Part shown: positions 32,467-42,440 of the stretch, piece after piece
How positions within the stretch are numbered: the stretch's first letter is position 1
How the letters are laid out: every line of letters starts with the position of its first letter
Assembly: GCA_037176845.1 (NCBI GenBank)
Contig: JAYKXP010000117.1
Span: forward strand, 89,393-153,392
DNA: 64,000 bases
Origin: Paramarasmius palmivorus
Taxonomy: Eukaryota > Basidiomycota > Agaricomycetes > Agaricales > Marasmiaceae
Reading direction: 5' to 3'
Translations under genes and position numbers: made by a program
The notes under the pieces: generated by a model
What the model was told of the DNA's origin: nothing
Database searches by the model: none
The model's input: the letters and a program-made list of their open reading frames with translations, nothing else

Positions 32467-34756
32467 GAACGTACTCGACTGCAAACGCACTTTAGGGGAT
32501 ACCTATATCTTGTTGGAACACACTTGTCGAAACATTGTTCATTCAGATACCTTGCAAAATACACCCATCCAGTGACGGACGCATTGTCGCCCTTTGCAGA
32601 CGACGGCTCCCTCTCTCCCGAGCTAGTCAAAGGCAGTTTGGCCGTCCTTCAGCAGCGCAAGCTTCAGACTTGTCCTCGGAAATATCAAACCCTTCATACA
32701 CCTCGCACCGACGCCAGATTGCTCACTGAGCCAGACGCCCTATCGACATTCGGCATTCGCTTCCAGTTAGCAAAGCTATGGGCAGTAGAGTTTGAATGCT
32801 TGAATGATTGGATTTGGTGTGTCTTCTTCCTCATTTCGCCTCTGTAGCACCCATAGAAACACTTCGAGCTGTTCTTACCATTCGTCCGCGCTTTCAAGCA
32901 TACTGACAACACTTTACAGGCATCGACTGCCTACACCCACATACTTTCCTGAACATCCCCATGTACGAAGCTGGCCGTTCCGCAACGGGACCTGCTACTG
33001 TTTCTCCAAGGACACTCGCACACGCCTTTGCCTTTTCGCCTCAAACTCGCTCGTAGCGTATTACTGTGCATCACCACCGCCCAGCCTCCGGTTCACATAC
33101 GATGAACGCATTCAAGACACCTGCGCCGACGTCACATTTCTTCTTTTGCCTCATCCATGCGTGGCTCTTGTCGGACCGAACCTCAAAGCATCCTCGCTTT
33201 ATTCCATCTCTCCGCCTTCGCATCCTGTCTTCCTACCACTTTGAAATCCGGCATTAATGGTCCACCACCTCATTCGCTCTACCTATGCCATGGCCAGCGA
33301 CAGCTAAGGCCTCTTCTTGTATACCCCGGCGCATCTCATCCTCTCTCACTCAGTTCACTTTACTACCCCGACATCATATCTCGCAAACCATACACACTCC
33401 CTCTCGATCCCGGTTTTCACACCCCCAAACTACAGCCGACCCTCGTCAAGACCGTTTTTCGTCCCGTTGCTCATGCGCTCGAGCTGTGTCGCAGGATACC
33501 CCTTACCATGCGAGTTGGCTGTTGACGTAGTATGGGTATTCAGAGGGGTATTCATAGCCGACGAAAGAAGCCAAGGTCATGGGCTTACCCTGTCGTTCAC
33601 CCAGAACGGGATGTTGGAGCGTTGGTAACACGTACGAAGCCTCTGCGGAGAACAACGCAGTGGAAGATCCGCCAGTAGGAACTATGTACTCCAACACCGA
33701 CTCTCGCGCGACGACTGTCACAGGTAGGTGCATATCCTTGGGCCAAAAGAAGTGTTATTGACTGAGGGGGTGATCTACAGGTTTTTACTTTGGGACTGGG
33801 TTAGTGGGGCTAGGTGGAGGAAGTGTCAGAGTAGCCGTACATTCAAGAATTCAACAGCCTTTCGCTGACCTCTTGTATGTATTGAATAGCGCCATATATA
33901 TTTCGTGAGACGTACCGTTCGTAGAGATGAAGAATGTCTGGGTCGATGTGCGAGATATCGATCACGACAGGACACGCGTCTTTTTCACCGACCACGACCA
34001 CGACCACAATGACATCCAAGATTCAAGTGGTTTCCCCTCAACCAGCTCTTATACACCCCTAGCCGTCTTTTCCGGAACCCTAAGCACGGAAAACAGGACA
34101 ATAACAACCGCGAGAAACCTCTGAAGGATGAACGCCTCAATCCCTTTCTTCTGCAAGACCTCCTCTTCTTCCATCTCCACTCCACACCCCTCCGCGCCGA
34201 CAACGACATGCTCTCAACAACCCACCAACGCAAACACCCCTTCAACGGCCTTGGCCATAACCTTCTCAGTCACGATACTCACGACGTGACTCAGTACTCA
34301 TCATGGAGACGGTTGATCTTTCGAGTCAATATGAAGGCGGCGTGCTAGGAGAGGGAATGGGATTTCGAGGGGTTTCAGGGAGGTGAGTCTTTTTGCATCT
34401 ATTGCAACTCGGAGTCTCGCGTGTTCATGGGCGTACATCCACATGCTAGCTGCTGTTCTATGAAGGTACATGTTTGGGTTTGGGTTTGGGTTTGGTGTGA
34501 AGGGAATCGGGATACGGTGAGACCGAATCTCTTTTTTTTCTCGCTTTGGTGGTAGAGGTGAATTTGACGTCGCGTTTGTTCCAGAATCGTTACACCGGCA
34601 TTCGATGAACGCGAATATACCCAACGAAATACAAAACTCAGACGCCCCAGCAACGAAACCGCTGTCGTTTTTACTGTCGTTTTGGGCTTTTCAACGTTGG
34701 CCTGGACGCATTGAAACGGCATGCAGTCATCCGTGGCACGAGTCGCTGGTAGCATC
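32467..34756. other. Interval with decayed coding-like pieces
   Basis: A spliced plus-strand piece around 33640-33910 (SNTDSRATTVTG, intron 33724-33780, then FYFGTGLVGLGGGSVRVAV) looks like the end of a membrane protein, but no start can be traced. A stretch near 33380-33440 (FHTPKLQP) weakly resembles one near 38700 (FYTPKLQSP). Four copies of TTTGGG occur at about 34470-34495. No complete gene is seen. Confidence 0.35.
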
Positions 34757-35384
34757 GGCGGGGGTGAGTGTCTGACCTTCCTTTCTCAATTCTTTCTGCC
34801 TTTCCAATTACACAAACACTGATACTACTACCCCTAGAGCGTGCGGTGAACATGAACTATCTCTCCCAACCATCCGAGATCGTGAACATAATATTCAAAG
34901 GCCGGGTCATCTTCGTTCATCGCTTCCGTCGCTTTCCCTTCGTGCTTTGGGAAAGATCGATAAGTCGGACATCGTGCGATCGAGTCTCTGGACGAAACGC
35001 ATAGCCGACGATTAGCCTGTGTGTCTTGAAGTCGTTGGTAGGCTCTAACTATTTGAGAGTTTACGCAACACTAACTTGTTTCACCGCACTTCCAGATACT
35101 ATAACTTCGACAGCTTAGCATGCTCGCGGCTCCGCATTCATCAACACCAATACGACTTCTCCGACTCCGCAGAATTTGAAACCTTCAAGGTGGGATACTC
35201 GATCTCACGACGCGCGTAAGCATCTCCTCCTGGTTTCACCACTTGCGTTTCTCACATCGTTCACGTGTAGCTCATTTCGTCTCTCGTTGACTAGATACGA
35301 GTATATCAACTGCCGTCTCGCGTGCTTTTCATGAACATCCAGGTTGCGAAGAACAGTCATTCAAGGTGCTCGTGTCGGAATTTT
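34757..35384 (+). pseudogene. Decayed duplicate of the MFS transporter 3' half, unit 1
   Basis: This unit and the next share a common order: a GTGAGT..TAG intron-like start, then TTCAAAGGCC.GG, TTCATCGCTTC and GTGTGTCTTGAAGT.GTTGGTAGGCTC. At 35275-35384 it matches 21115-21240 of the MFS gene (CTCTCGTTGACTA.ACGAGTATATC and onward). Frames are broken many times and no protein is possible. Confidence 0.65.
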
Positions 35385-36110
35385 GAGCAGGTGGTGGTGA
35401 GTATTCTTTCTGCTTTTCCGGTTACTCAAATGCTGACACTACTGGCCTTAGGTCGCAAATCGAAGAACGGCGAGCCCGTAATATCTCAACCCGTTCCGGG
35501 AGCTTTGAACTCTTCGATATCAAACGACCTTTACTATTCAAAGGCCAGGCCCCGGTTCATCGCTTCGATGCCTTTCCCAGGATATCGGGAGAAGAAGGAC
35601 AAGTCAGTCATCGTGTCATCGCTTACCTAGACGAAGTGCACAGACGACGATTGGGTCTGTGTCTTGAAGTTGTTGGTAGGCTCTGCTTTTTGAGAGGTTA
35701 CACAACGCTGACCTATGGCGTGACAGGGCGATCGCGAAGCTACTCAGTTCCACATTCATGGACGACAATGCGAGCTATTGGACCTCAACGTTATCTGTCA
35801 CGGTTCTAGTCAGCTCTGGAATTGAGAACCTCCAAGTCACCGTCATGTTTGATGAAGACTCCCAAGCATTGGCAGGTGGGATACTCAATCTCGCGATGCG
35901 TGTAAGCCTCTTCTCCTCGTTCAAATAGTTACCTTTTTCACTGACTTGGAACATTGTTCAGCCTTTCGTGGACCATGAGTATCCAAAGCTGTCTCCCGCG
36001 CATTTCATCGACAGCGTCCAGGATACAACGGACACCTGACTTGCTCATGCCATGATATGTAGAGCAGGTGATGGATGGGTGTGTCTGATGTTGCGCAGTG
36101 AGGAGTTCGC
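35385..36110 (+). pseudogene. Decayed duplicate of the MFS transporter 3' half, unit 2
   Basis: GGATATCGGGAGAAGAAGGACAA at 35579-35601 matches 20459 onward of the MFS gene (codons for GYREKND). 35758-35920 matches 20888-21065 (YWTST, then TVMFDEDSQALAGG). 35960-36090 resembles the final MFS exon again. Stops and small deletions are scattered throughout. Units 1 and 2 are tandem and in direct order. Confidence 0.7.
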
Positions 36111-36584
36111 ATGGTACACACGGAGCTCGAAACATGTTTGTCTGTCATTAAATTGGAGAATATGAGGAAACTTGATTAGAACATGCGTAAATAATACATT
36201 CAAAACCACAAGACTAGCTCAACAGGTATCAAAAATACAGCAGTTTATGGAATCCGTCCAATTGTAGGGTTATCGTCATGAACGAACTGAATTATGTTCC
36301 CTTTGCCTCATATCAGCCCGACCAAAGATAACTCCGCCAAGACGCAGGGCCTCCAGCTGAGCAAGCTACTACTGAACATGCTGGTGCCTTCGATGCTAAA
36401 GTCTGTATTGCCGTCATGGTACTCTTGCTGAAATCTTCTGCTTGAGCAACGGATGCGCTGAAGGCTGTCACTGCGGCAGAGCTGGTGTTCTGGCTGCCTC
36501 CAATCCACATATCGGGAGCTTCATTGATGGTGGGTGTCAGAGTTGTTGCTAAAGGTCGAGCTTGAGAATTTGGGAGTTTACGTT
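36111..36584 (-). other. Possible 3' part of family B copy 2, otherwise empty
   Basis: The minus strand is open at 36308-36510 in two overlapping frames (for example NTSSAAVTAFSASVAQAEDF), which could be one more exon of the gene to the right. Support is only compositional. Confidence 0.3.
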
Positions 36585-38019
36585 CTATGAAATAGATTGA
36601 TCAGTCTTTCGAGATCTCATACTAGATGGCAGGAAATGGGTACGGGTGGGTTTGATGCTCGGTTTAGTTGTCGGAGCTCTTGCGCCTTGCGTAGTATTGC
36701 TATGGTCACACCGAGTGGGGCTGGGGTCTTTCTGGGTAGAGCGTGTTCTACTATTGCGCTTGGTACTAGATGAGGTGGAATTGCTCAAGAAATCTTCGTC
36801 GTTATCATCCAATTCTGGGGCAGGGATTCTTAGTGTAACAGTTGAGTATGGAATGGTCCAGTAACACACCTTGAATAGAACAAGAATCCTTGAGCCTTAT
36901 CCATTTGCTATAATCCTTCTCACCAGCCTCGGAGTCAATCTCACACCCCCAAACATGTAATGAGTGTAAGAGCTGCTGCAGTACCCAATCCCATTCCTTT
37001 TGGCTTGATTTCCAGTCAAGTCTTGTCCAGAAAAGGGTCAGTTGCTTGACCCGATCCCACACGCCATCTGGTAGATTTCCATCTGTGAATTTTGTCAGAA
37101 TACCGACTCTAGGTGGGAGGAACAGGCTGGCTGCACCATCAACTAGCCATGGCCAGCTATGCACGAAAACATCATCATTGTTGACCCAAAATTGAAATTA
37201 ATAGTGTCATACTAGCGGTGACCTACGGATTTCGTCAGGAATACACCCCAAGAAGGAAAACGAGCACGTAGCGCTGACATTTCGTGACAAGATGGCCGAA
37301 GTTCCACGATAGATCCCGGAGAAGACCATCCAAATCCTTCACTTGCATGCTAATTATCGGTGTGTTCCATATCTGTGAGTAGTGTCAAAATGCGTGCTGG
37401 GGAAGGAAAAATGGGAGGGCAACCTACGATGAAATATCAACATCGGGATTCTCGAAAAGTTGATAGCGAACAGTTGAGGTGAACCGGGTTCTCTTTATAA
37501 AGTTCATAAATGGACAGTTGAGAGAATGGACGGGATCTCACCTTGTTTCCGAAAACGTTCGGAAATCCCTCTTCCAAGCCTTGTCAGCATCGGCTCCTTC
37601 GTACTTGACAAGGGTGAACTTGGTACCTCCGTGGGGAAATAGTTGGACGGTTTGAGTTATTGCATGAGCCCTCAAGCGTCCCAGAATCTTGCCTCCACGA
37701 AATTGCCACTCGTACTCCGAGAGATCTTCATGGTGTACGTTCTGTAAAGCAATGACATCGCCAAGGAGCACCTGGCGAAACTACGAAGGGATGAGTTGAG
37801 TCGGATCGACCCCGTATCCATTTGAGCTACCATTCTACTTACCTCGTCGTACATAGTTCGCCTGACCAGAGCTTGACAGGCATGAGAGCAAGTAACGGAC
37901 ATCTTTTCAATCTGGACACGGTGACCAAGGACACCATGGTTGATATTGTTTGTCAGATCTCGGCCAACATCGTTGAAAGTTCCGCCTTGTATTTCCCGTG
38001 ATATAATACTGTAAGGCAT
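36585..38019 (-). CDS. Unknown paralogous family B, copy 2
   Basis: The N-terminus MPYSIISREIQGGTFNDVG, followed by RDLTNNINH, is a short Gly/Asn module like those starting many mushroom NTPase and kinase genes. A GT-AG intron (37781-37842) then joins to FRQVLLGDVIALQNVHHEDL and YEWQFRGGKILGRLRAHA, homologous to copy 1. Next come FTSTVRYQLFENPDVDI, and after an intron DLPDGVWD-like sequence leading to QKEWDWVLQQLLHSLHVWGCEI, again matching copy 1. The last exon is acidic then Ser/Thr/Lys-rich (ELDDNDEDFLSNS). Joining it by the visible acceptor at about 36841 leaves it one base out of frame, so the 3' end is uncertain. Function is unknown. Confidence 0.5.
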
Positions 38020-40587
38020 GTTGGGAAGTGTTAGAGGGGAGAGAAAGGAAGGAAGGAGGAGACGTTGGAGGCAATGGGCAAATGCTTGTATGCATAGGAC
38101 ATGTAGGGTGCTGCCGTTCTTATATTCAGTGATAGTGGGCTTTGATAGGGACGGACTTACTCATTATTACATTAGAATTCAAACGAAAATGCGTCGTGGT
38201 ATATTCTGTTCAATTGTTGCAGGCTTGTGAGTCAGTCTGAGTCTGTATAAATAATGCCTCATGAACTCTGTCAGTACTCTTGTGGCATTGGACGTCTTAG
38301 AGTGTTATCGGCGTGTTCTAGAGATAGAAAATTTAAATAAGCCTGGGATAGCAATAGATAGCGATATCACGTACAAGTTCTGAAGCAAGGCGTGGAACCA
38401 GCGATTAAACTGAACCAAAGAGCCTTATCATGAGTAGTCTCCCTTGGGCAGACATCGGCGCTAATTGGATCATGAGAGGGGAAGAGAAACAGCGCTGGCG
38501 TACGTTATCAAACCGGATCCGATTTCGACACGACTTCTTCCCTTTACCTTCCACATCGCTCACTCCACCGAACTCCCGTTTCATCCAGGTTCATGGACAA
38601 CAAATGAACGCAAACGCGCACTACAACCGAAAAATGTTGGTGGGCAACAGCACCACCAATATCCACTCCACTCCCACCCACCCTGCTTTGATTCTACGTA
38701 CCCAGGGACAGTCTTCTACACACCAAAGTTGCAGAGCCCACGTTCCCGGCCTCTGTAGGTTCCTGATATCTCAAGATACTGTGATTTGGGTCAGCAGATG
38801 ATTCCTGGGTGTCGAGGATACAGTGCGTCATCTTCACATCGTACCTTCTGCTCTGACACCATACCAACACCATACCGTTCGCAGAAGCAGAGCTCGGAAC
38901 GGCGGGAAAGACAACGAGCCCAAAACCTCCAAAGAAAGACACCAGGCATCCAAAAACCAATCCTTGTGTCCATAATCGTATCAGCGAGCGTGCCAGGAGA
39001 AGTGGCGCTGGTACAAGAGCGAAAACTGTAGCGGCTGGTTGAGATTTTGGATGTTCCTTGTTTGGTGTTCGGTCCACGGTGAGCCTCAAATCTACCCGAA
39101 ACGGTCACCTGTCACTCATTGAGTCATTTCTGAGTAGTATCATAGGGTTGCTTGACTTTGCCTTATCGTCCTCAGTCGACTGGTCGCGGGAATACGTCGC
39201 CCTGAAGGGACGTAGAAGGGACGGCGAACTAGGTTGGGCATTTACATATCCGATATCATGTTCCGGCCGTTCGTACGCTCGTTCAGGCCAGTGGAGCGTT
39301 GGTTAACAAGGGGCTCAGAAGACTCCCAACTACCGACTTCAACGCCCAATTATGGACCGCAAATATAGAACACGTATGCCTGCCGGGATCTCTAGATTCA
39401 CTATTGAAAATGATGAAGGAGGCTCGCAATTGGGCTTCTGACCTTGTAGAGTTGTACGTCGTCTATTCTCAGCTATTTTGCCCTTCTGACATCTTTCATA
39501 TCAAGGTTTGTCGGTGTAGCTCGTACGTCTTGTGAATTTCGTTCAAGGCGGTACTCGGAGCGCATTTTGAGTCGATTGGGATTCGATGCGCTGTTCAAAT
39601 CGCTTCATTTCAGGGACGAGAAATCAATACCATGGTACGTTTGGCGTCATGGAAAGTCTTCGTACCCTGGATCTTGTTCATATCATTTCTTAGGTATTTC
39701 TCTCCCCATGAGACGACATGTGGTCAATGGTTCCGCCCATCCATCTTCGGGATTCAATGGATGCTCTCCTATCCTTCGAATCCAGACCTCACTCTCATTG
39801 TCAACTGTTACTACCTCTCGCAATGCAGCGGTCCTACTCGTTGCTTTCAAGTCTCGCGCTCATGGCCAGGAGCCGAGCATCCATATTTGTATCACATGTA
39901 AGCTTCTATTATATACCGCTTTCTTCGTGTTTCTGATATCGTTCGGCTTCAAGTTCAGCTGATCGCTGCGGGCTGCTCATCGCTAGTCCACGGCTAGCCC
40001 ACTCAAGTGGCGAGGTCTCGATGAATTCGCTGCCGTTAGTTTTTGGAAATCTCATACTTGAGCTTTTCTATGCAATGAAGGGTACGCGAAGGTGTGTTCC
40101 TTAGAATATGGGAGTACTCTGAAGCTGACGTTGCCATGTTATCATACAGTTCTGGAAGAGTTAGCTGCAGTCGTATCGCTTTTTCGGGACATGAACACTC
40201 CATGTTCTGCTGTCAAACTAACGAGCCATGGAGATTACAAGGCCTCGAGTCGCGATCAAATTAGTCTGCTCAAGGCAATATTGCCGTAGTACACATTATA
40301 CCCGATCTAGATACATCTTGAGAATAGAGTCAAGTTGACACTAGTCATATGGATCAGCAATTAACAAGGAATTAAAGTGACACAAGTTCACGTACCCAGA
40401 CTTAGAGTTGCGAACATCAATGAACCTGGTTGCTGAATAGAAGTTCGACCTCTCAAAGGCAAAACTTGTTCCCAAAATGGATAGCTCTGACTTAGGAGGA
40501 GCTCCTCACCAAGTCGGTCACAGCAAACTTCCAGAAACAGCCAATTCCAACACTTGGAGGAGTGCTTGGGTGTAGGCAACTGCCGAA
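38020..40587. other. Gene-poor interval with degraded coding-like stretches
   Basis: 38090-38240 is the duplicated upstream region of family B. A minus open frame at 38694-39089 has one hydrophobic segment (FGCLVSFFGGFGLVVF) and might be a decayed membrane-protein exon. Plus frames at 39299-39535 and 39567-39962 have no motif. No complete gene can be supported. Confidence 0.4.
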
Positions 40588-41187
40588 TTAAGGTTCTCCT
40601 TGCATACTCTCCTCCGACAACAAGGGAACACATTCATCCCAATCGATTATCGCATTTATGTTCCAATCGAGCGACATGACAACATTTCGCGGAAAGAGGT
40701 CGTTGTGACACAGACCTACACTCGCAATTCGTTTGACCATATCGCGAAGCTGATTTGTGACTTGCTCGGGAATCGGGCAGTCGAAATACTCGATCATGTT
40801 CGAGAGTGGATAACCAGCAACACGCTCCATGAGGATGTAGGAAGAGTTGCCTGAATAGCCATACTCGTAGACTTGCGGGACGGGTACCACCAGCCCGGCT
40901 AGATTCATCTTCTCTACGATCTGAGACACGTCCACGAGATATGAATATGTCTTGAGAACCCTGTCGTCGGTGAACAAGATTCTTTTTGACGAGGTCTCGA
41001 GGATGCACTCGAAGGACGCAAACCGTTGTGCGTCCTTTGGGCTCAGATAGAGGCCTTCCTTTTCATAATTTCGTGAGTAGAAATGCTTGCCGCGCATCTC
41101 GCTGAGATCCGCAAAGGTGATGGGTGGACAAGACATCCTGCGTTTCCGACGAGATGGAAGGATGCCATATTTTGGTGGACGTTCCAT
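40588..41187 (-). CDS. APH-like phosphotransferase (aminoglycoside/choline kinase fold)
   Basis: A single open exon of 199 codons from ATG 41187; an upstream in-frame ATG at 41289 would add 34 residues. A small N-lobe contains FECILETSSKRILFTDDRVLKTY and the hinge SYILMERVAGYPL. The catalytic loop is CHNDLFPRNVV, the H-x-D-x-x-x-x-N motif of APH/choline kinases, and the metal-binding segment is AIIDWDECVPL. These match the APH superfamily, very numerous in mushroom genomes and mostly of unknown substrate. At about 200 residues it is shorter than typical (250-350). The frame ends soon after the DWD motif, so the C-terminal helices are missing or lie in an unspliced exon further left. Confidence 0.72.
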   Translation of the reverse strand: MERPPKYGILPSRRKRRMSCPPITFADLSEMRGKHFYSRNYEKEGLYLSPKDAQRFASFECILETSSKRILFTDDRVLKTYSYLVDVSQIVEKMNLAGLVVPVPQVYEYGYSGNSSYILMERVAGYPLSNMIEYFDCPIPEQVTNQLRDMVKRIASVGLCHNDLFPRNVVMSLDWNINAIIDWDECVPLLSEESMQGEP

Positions 41188-41396
41188 GATGGTTGATGTC
41201 AAGTTGAAGCTGGTGTGGGAAAATCCTGATACGGGCGGACGTGATCCACAAAGCTCAAATAAAGTGTTCACAGGTATACACTTGTACATTCATTTCAAGT
41301 AAGTAGCATTACATTGGATAGGAAGGAAGTTCAGTAGTCATACACAATTCTGTCATAATCATTATCTGGCAAAGCAACTTATGTGTGCACAAATTG

Positions 41397-42440
41397 CTAC
41401 TTCTGACCACGATTTCTGTGTGGATTCTTTGTGCATTCGTGCTCAAGATGATCCTCCAACGAGGACCCTTCGACTTCACTCTTGCACCAGGTGCAGCGAA
41501 CATTGGCACGAATACTACCGAGTGCATCGCCAACCGACGGCGGTGCCCTAGACGAACCAGTGTCATTTCCCGAAGATGACCCATTCGAGCTTTGGCCTGC
41601 GGAGGAGCTCCTCCTGGAACGACGCGTGGTATCAGAGGTCGCGTGCGATGGCTGATTGGCGTCTCCGAGATTGCTATAAGCAGGGCCGCGACCTGAGCCA
41701 TAGCCCTCGCTGCTGCTGCCACCGCCAAAGCTTGAGGACGGGTAACCTGAAGATGACTGAGAGCTGGCGCTCCCCGAGTGACTATGGTTGCTGTGGCGCT
41801 GACCGAAAGTACCGGCATTGGAGTACTGCCTATTATGCGTCTGTTGATTCTGTGGCGAGGTGAAAGCTGAAGGGTAATGCTGCTGGGTTTGGTCGGTAGA
41901 CAAACGATAGTCCCTACGCCCCCGTGATTCATCATCATGACCGTGATTGACATCGAGAGACGAAGCAGAGGTATAAGAACCGAACGAAGAAGCAGACGTA
42001 TTGCGCCCGTGAGTAGGATTGTTGGATCGAATAGGAGAGTTTGTTATCATACCGCTCAACGCGGCGGGATCCATGATATGTTGTTGGAGGCGCTGGGGAT
42101 TTGTCGTCTGTGTGGATGAAAACTGCTGTGTAGCATAGGGTGCTTGAGGTGTTGGCCCAGTACGAGTCGCCGGTGAGGTATAATAAGCATATTGTCCTCC
42201 AGGACCATAACTGAAATCCATCGAGTCTCGATGAGCCGGGCGGGCAAATTCCAGATGGTCCCCCGATGACGCTGTCGACACTGACGACACTGAAGCGCCA
42301 CGAGAGTGAGCAAATGGATGTTGATGCATTGGAGCGGGGTCTGTGCTGCCAGAGTAATGTGGCGGCTGCTCGTAATATTGCCTGTGGCGAGAGGAAGACG
42401 GTGGAAGACGATGCTTGCCGTTATCGTTTGGGAAAGCCAT
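41397..42440 (-). CDS. Ser/His/Gln-rich protein with C-terminal Cys/His cluster
   Basis: An intronless frame of 347 codons from ATG 42440 (MAFPNDNGKHRLPPSSSRH). Most of it is low complexity: Ser, Gly, Tyr, His and Gln with repeated SS, NH and GY steps, probably disordered. The only ordered part is at the C-terminus, where RCTWCKSEVEGSSLEDHL leads to EHEC (C-x2-C, then H-x3-C spacing), a small putative zinc-binding module like those of single-knuckle C2HC fingers. This suggests a nuclear or RNA/DNA-associated regulator, but no named family is recognised. The frame remains open upstream to 42605, so an earlier start is possible. Confidence 0.68.
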   Translation of the reverse strand: MAFPNDNGKHRLPPSSSRHRQYYEQPPHYSGSTDPAPMHQHPFAHSRGASVSSVSTASSGDHLEFARPAHRDSMDFSYGPGGQYAYYTSPATRTGPTPQAPYATQQFSSTQTTNPQRLQQHIMDPAALSGMITNSPIRSNNPTHGRNTSASSFGSYTSASSLDVNHGHDDESRGRRDYRLSTDQTQQHYPSAFTSPQNQQTHNRQYSNAGTFGQRHSNHSHSGSASSQSSSGYPSSSFGGGSSSEGYGSGRGPAYSNLGDANQPSHATSDTTRRSRRSSSAGQSSNGSSSGNDTGSSRAPPSVGDALGSIRANVRCTWCKSEVEGSSLEDHLEHECTKNPHRNRGQK

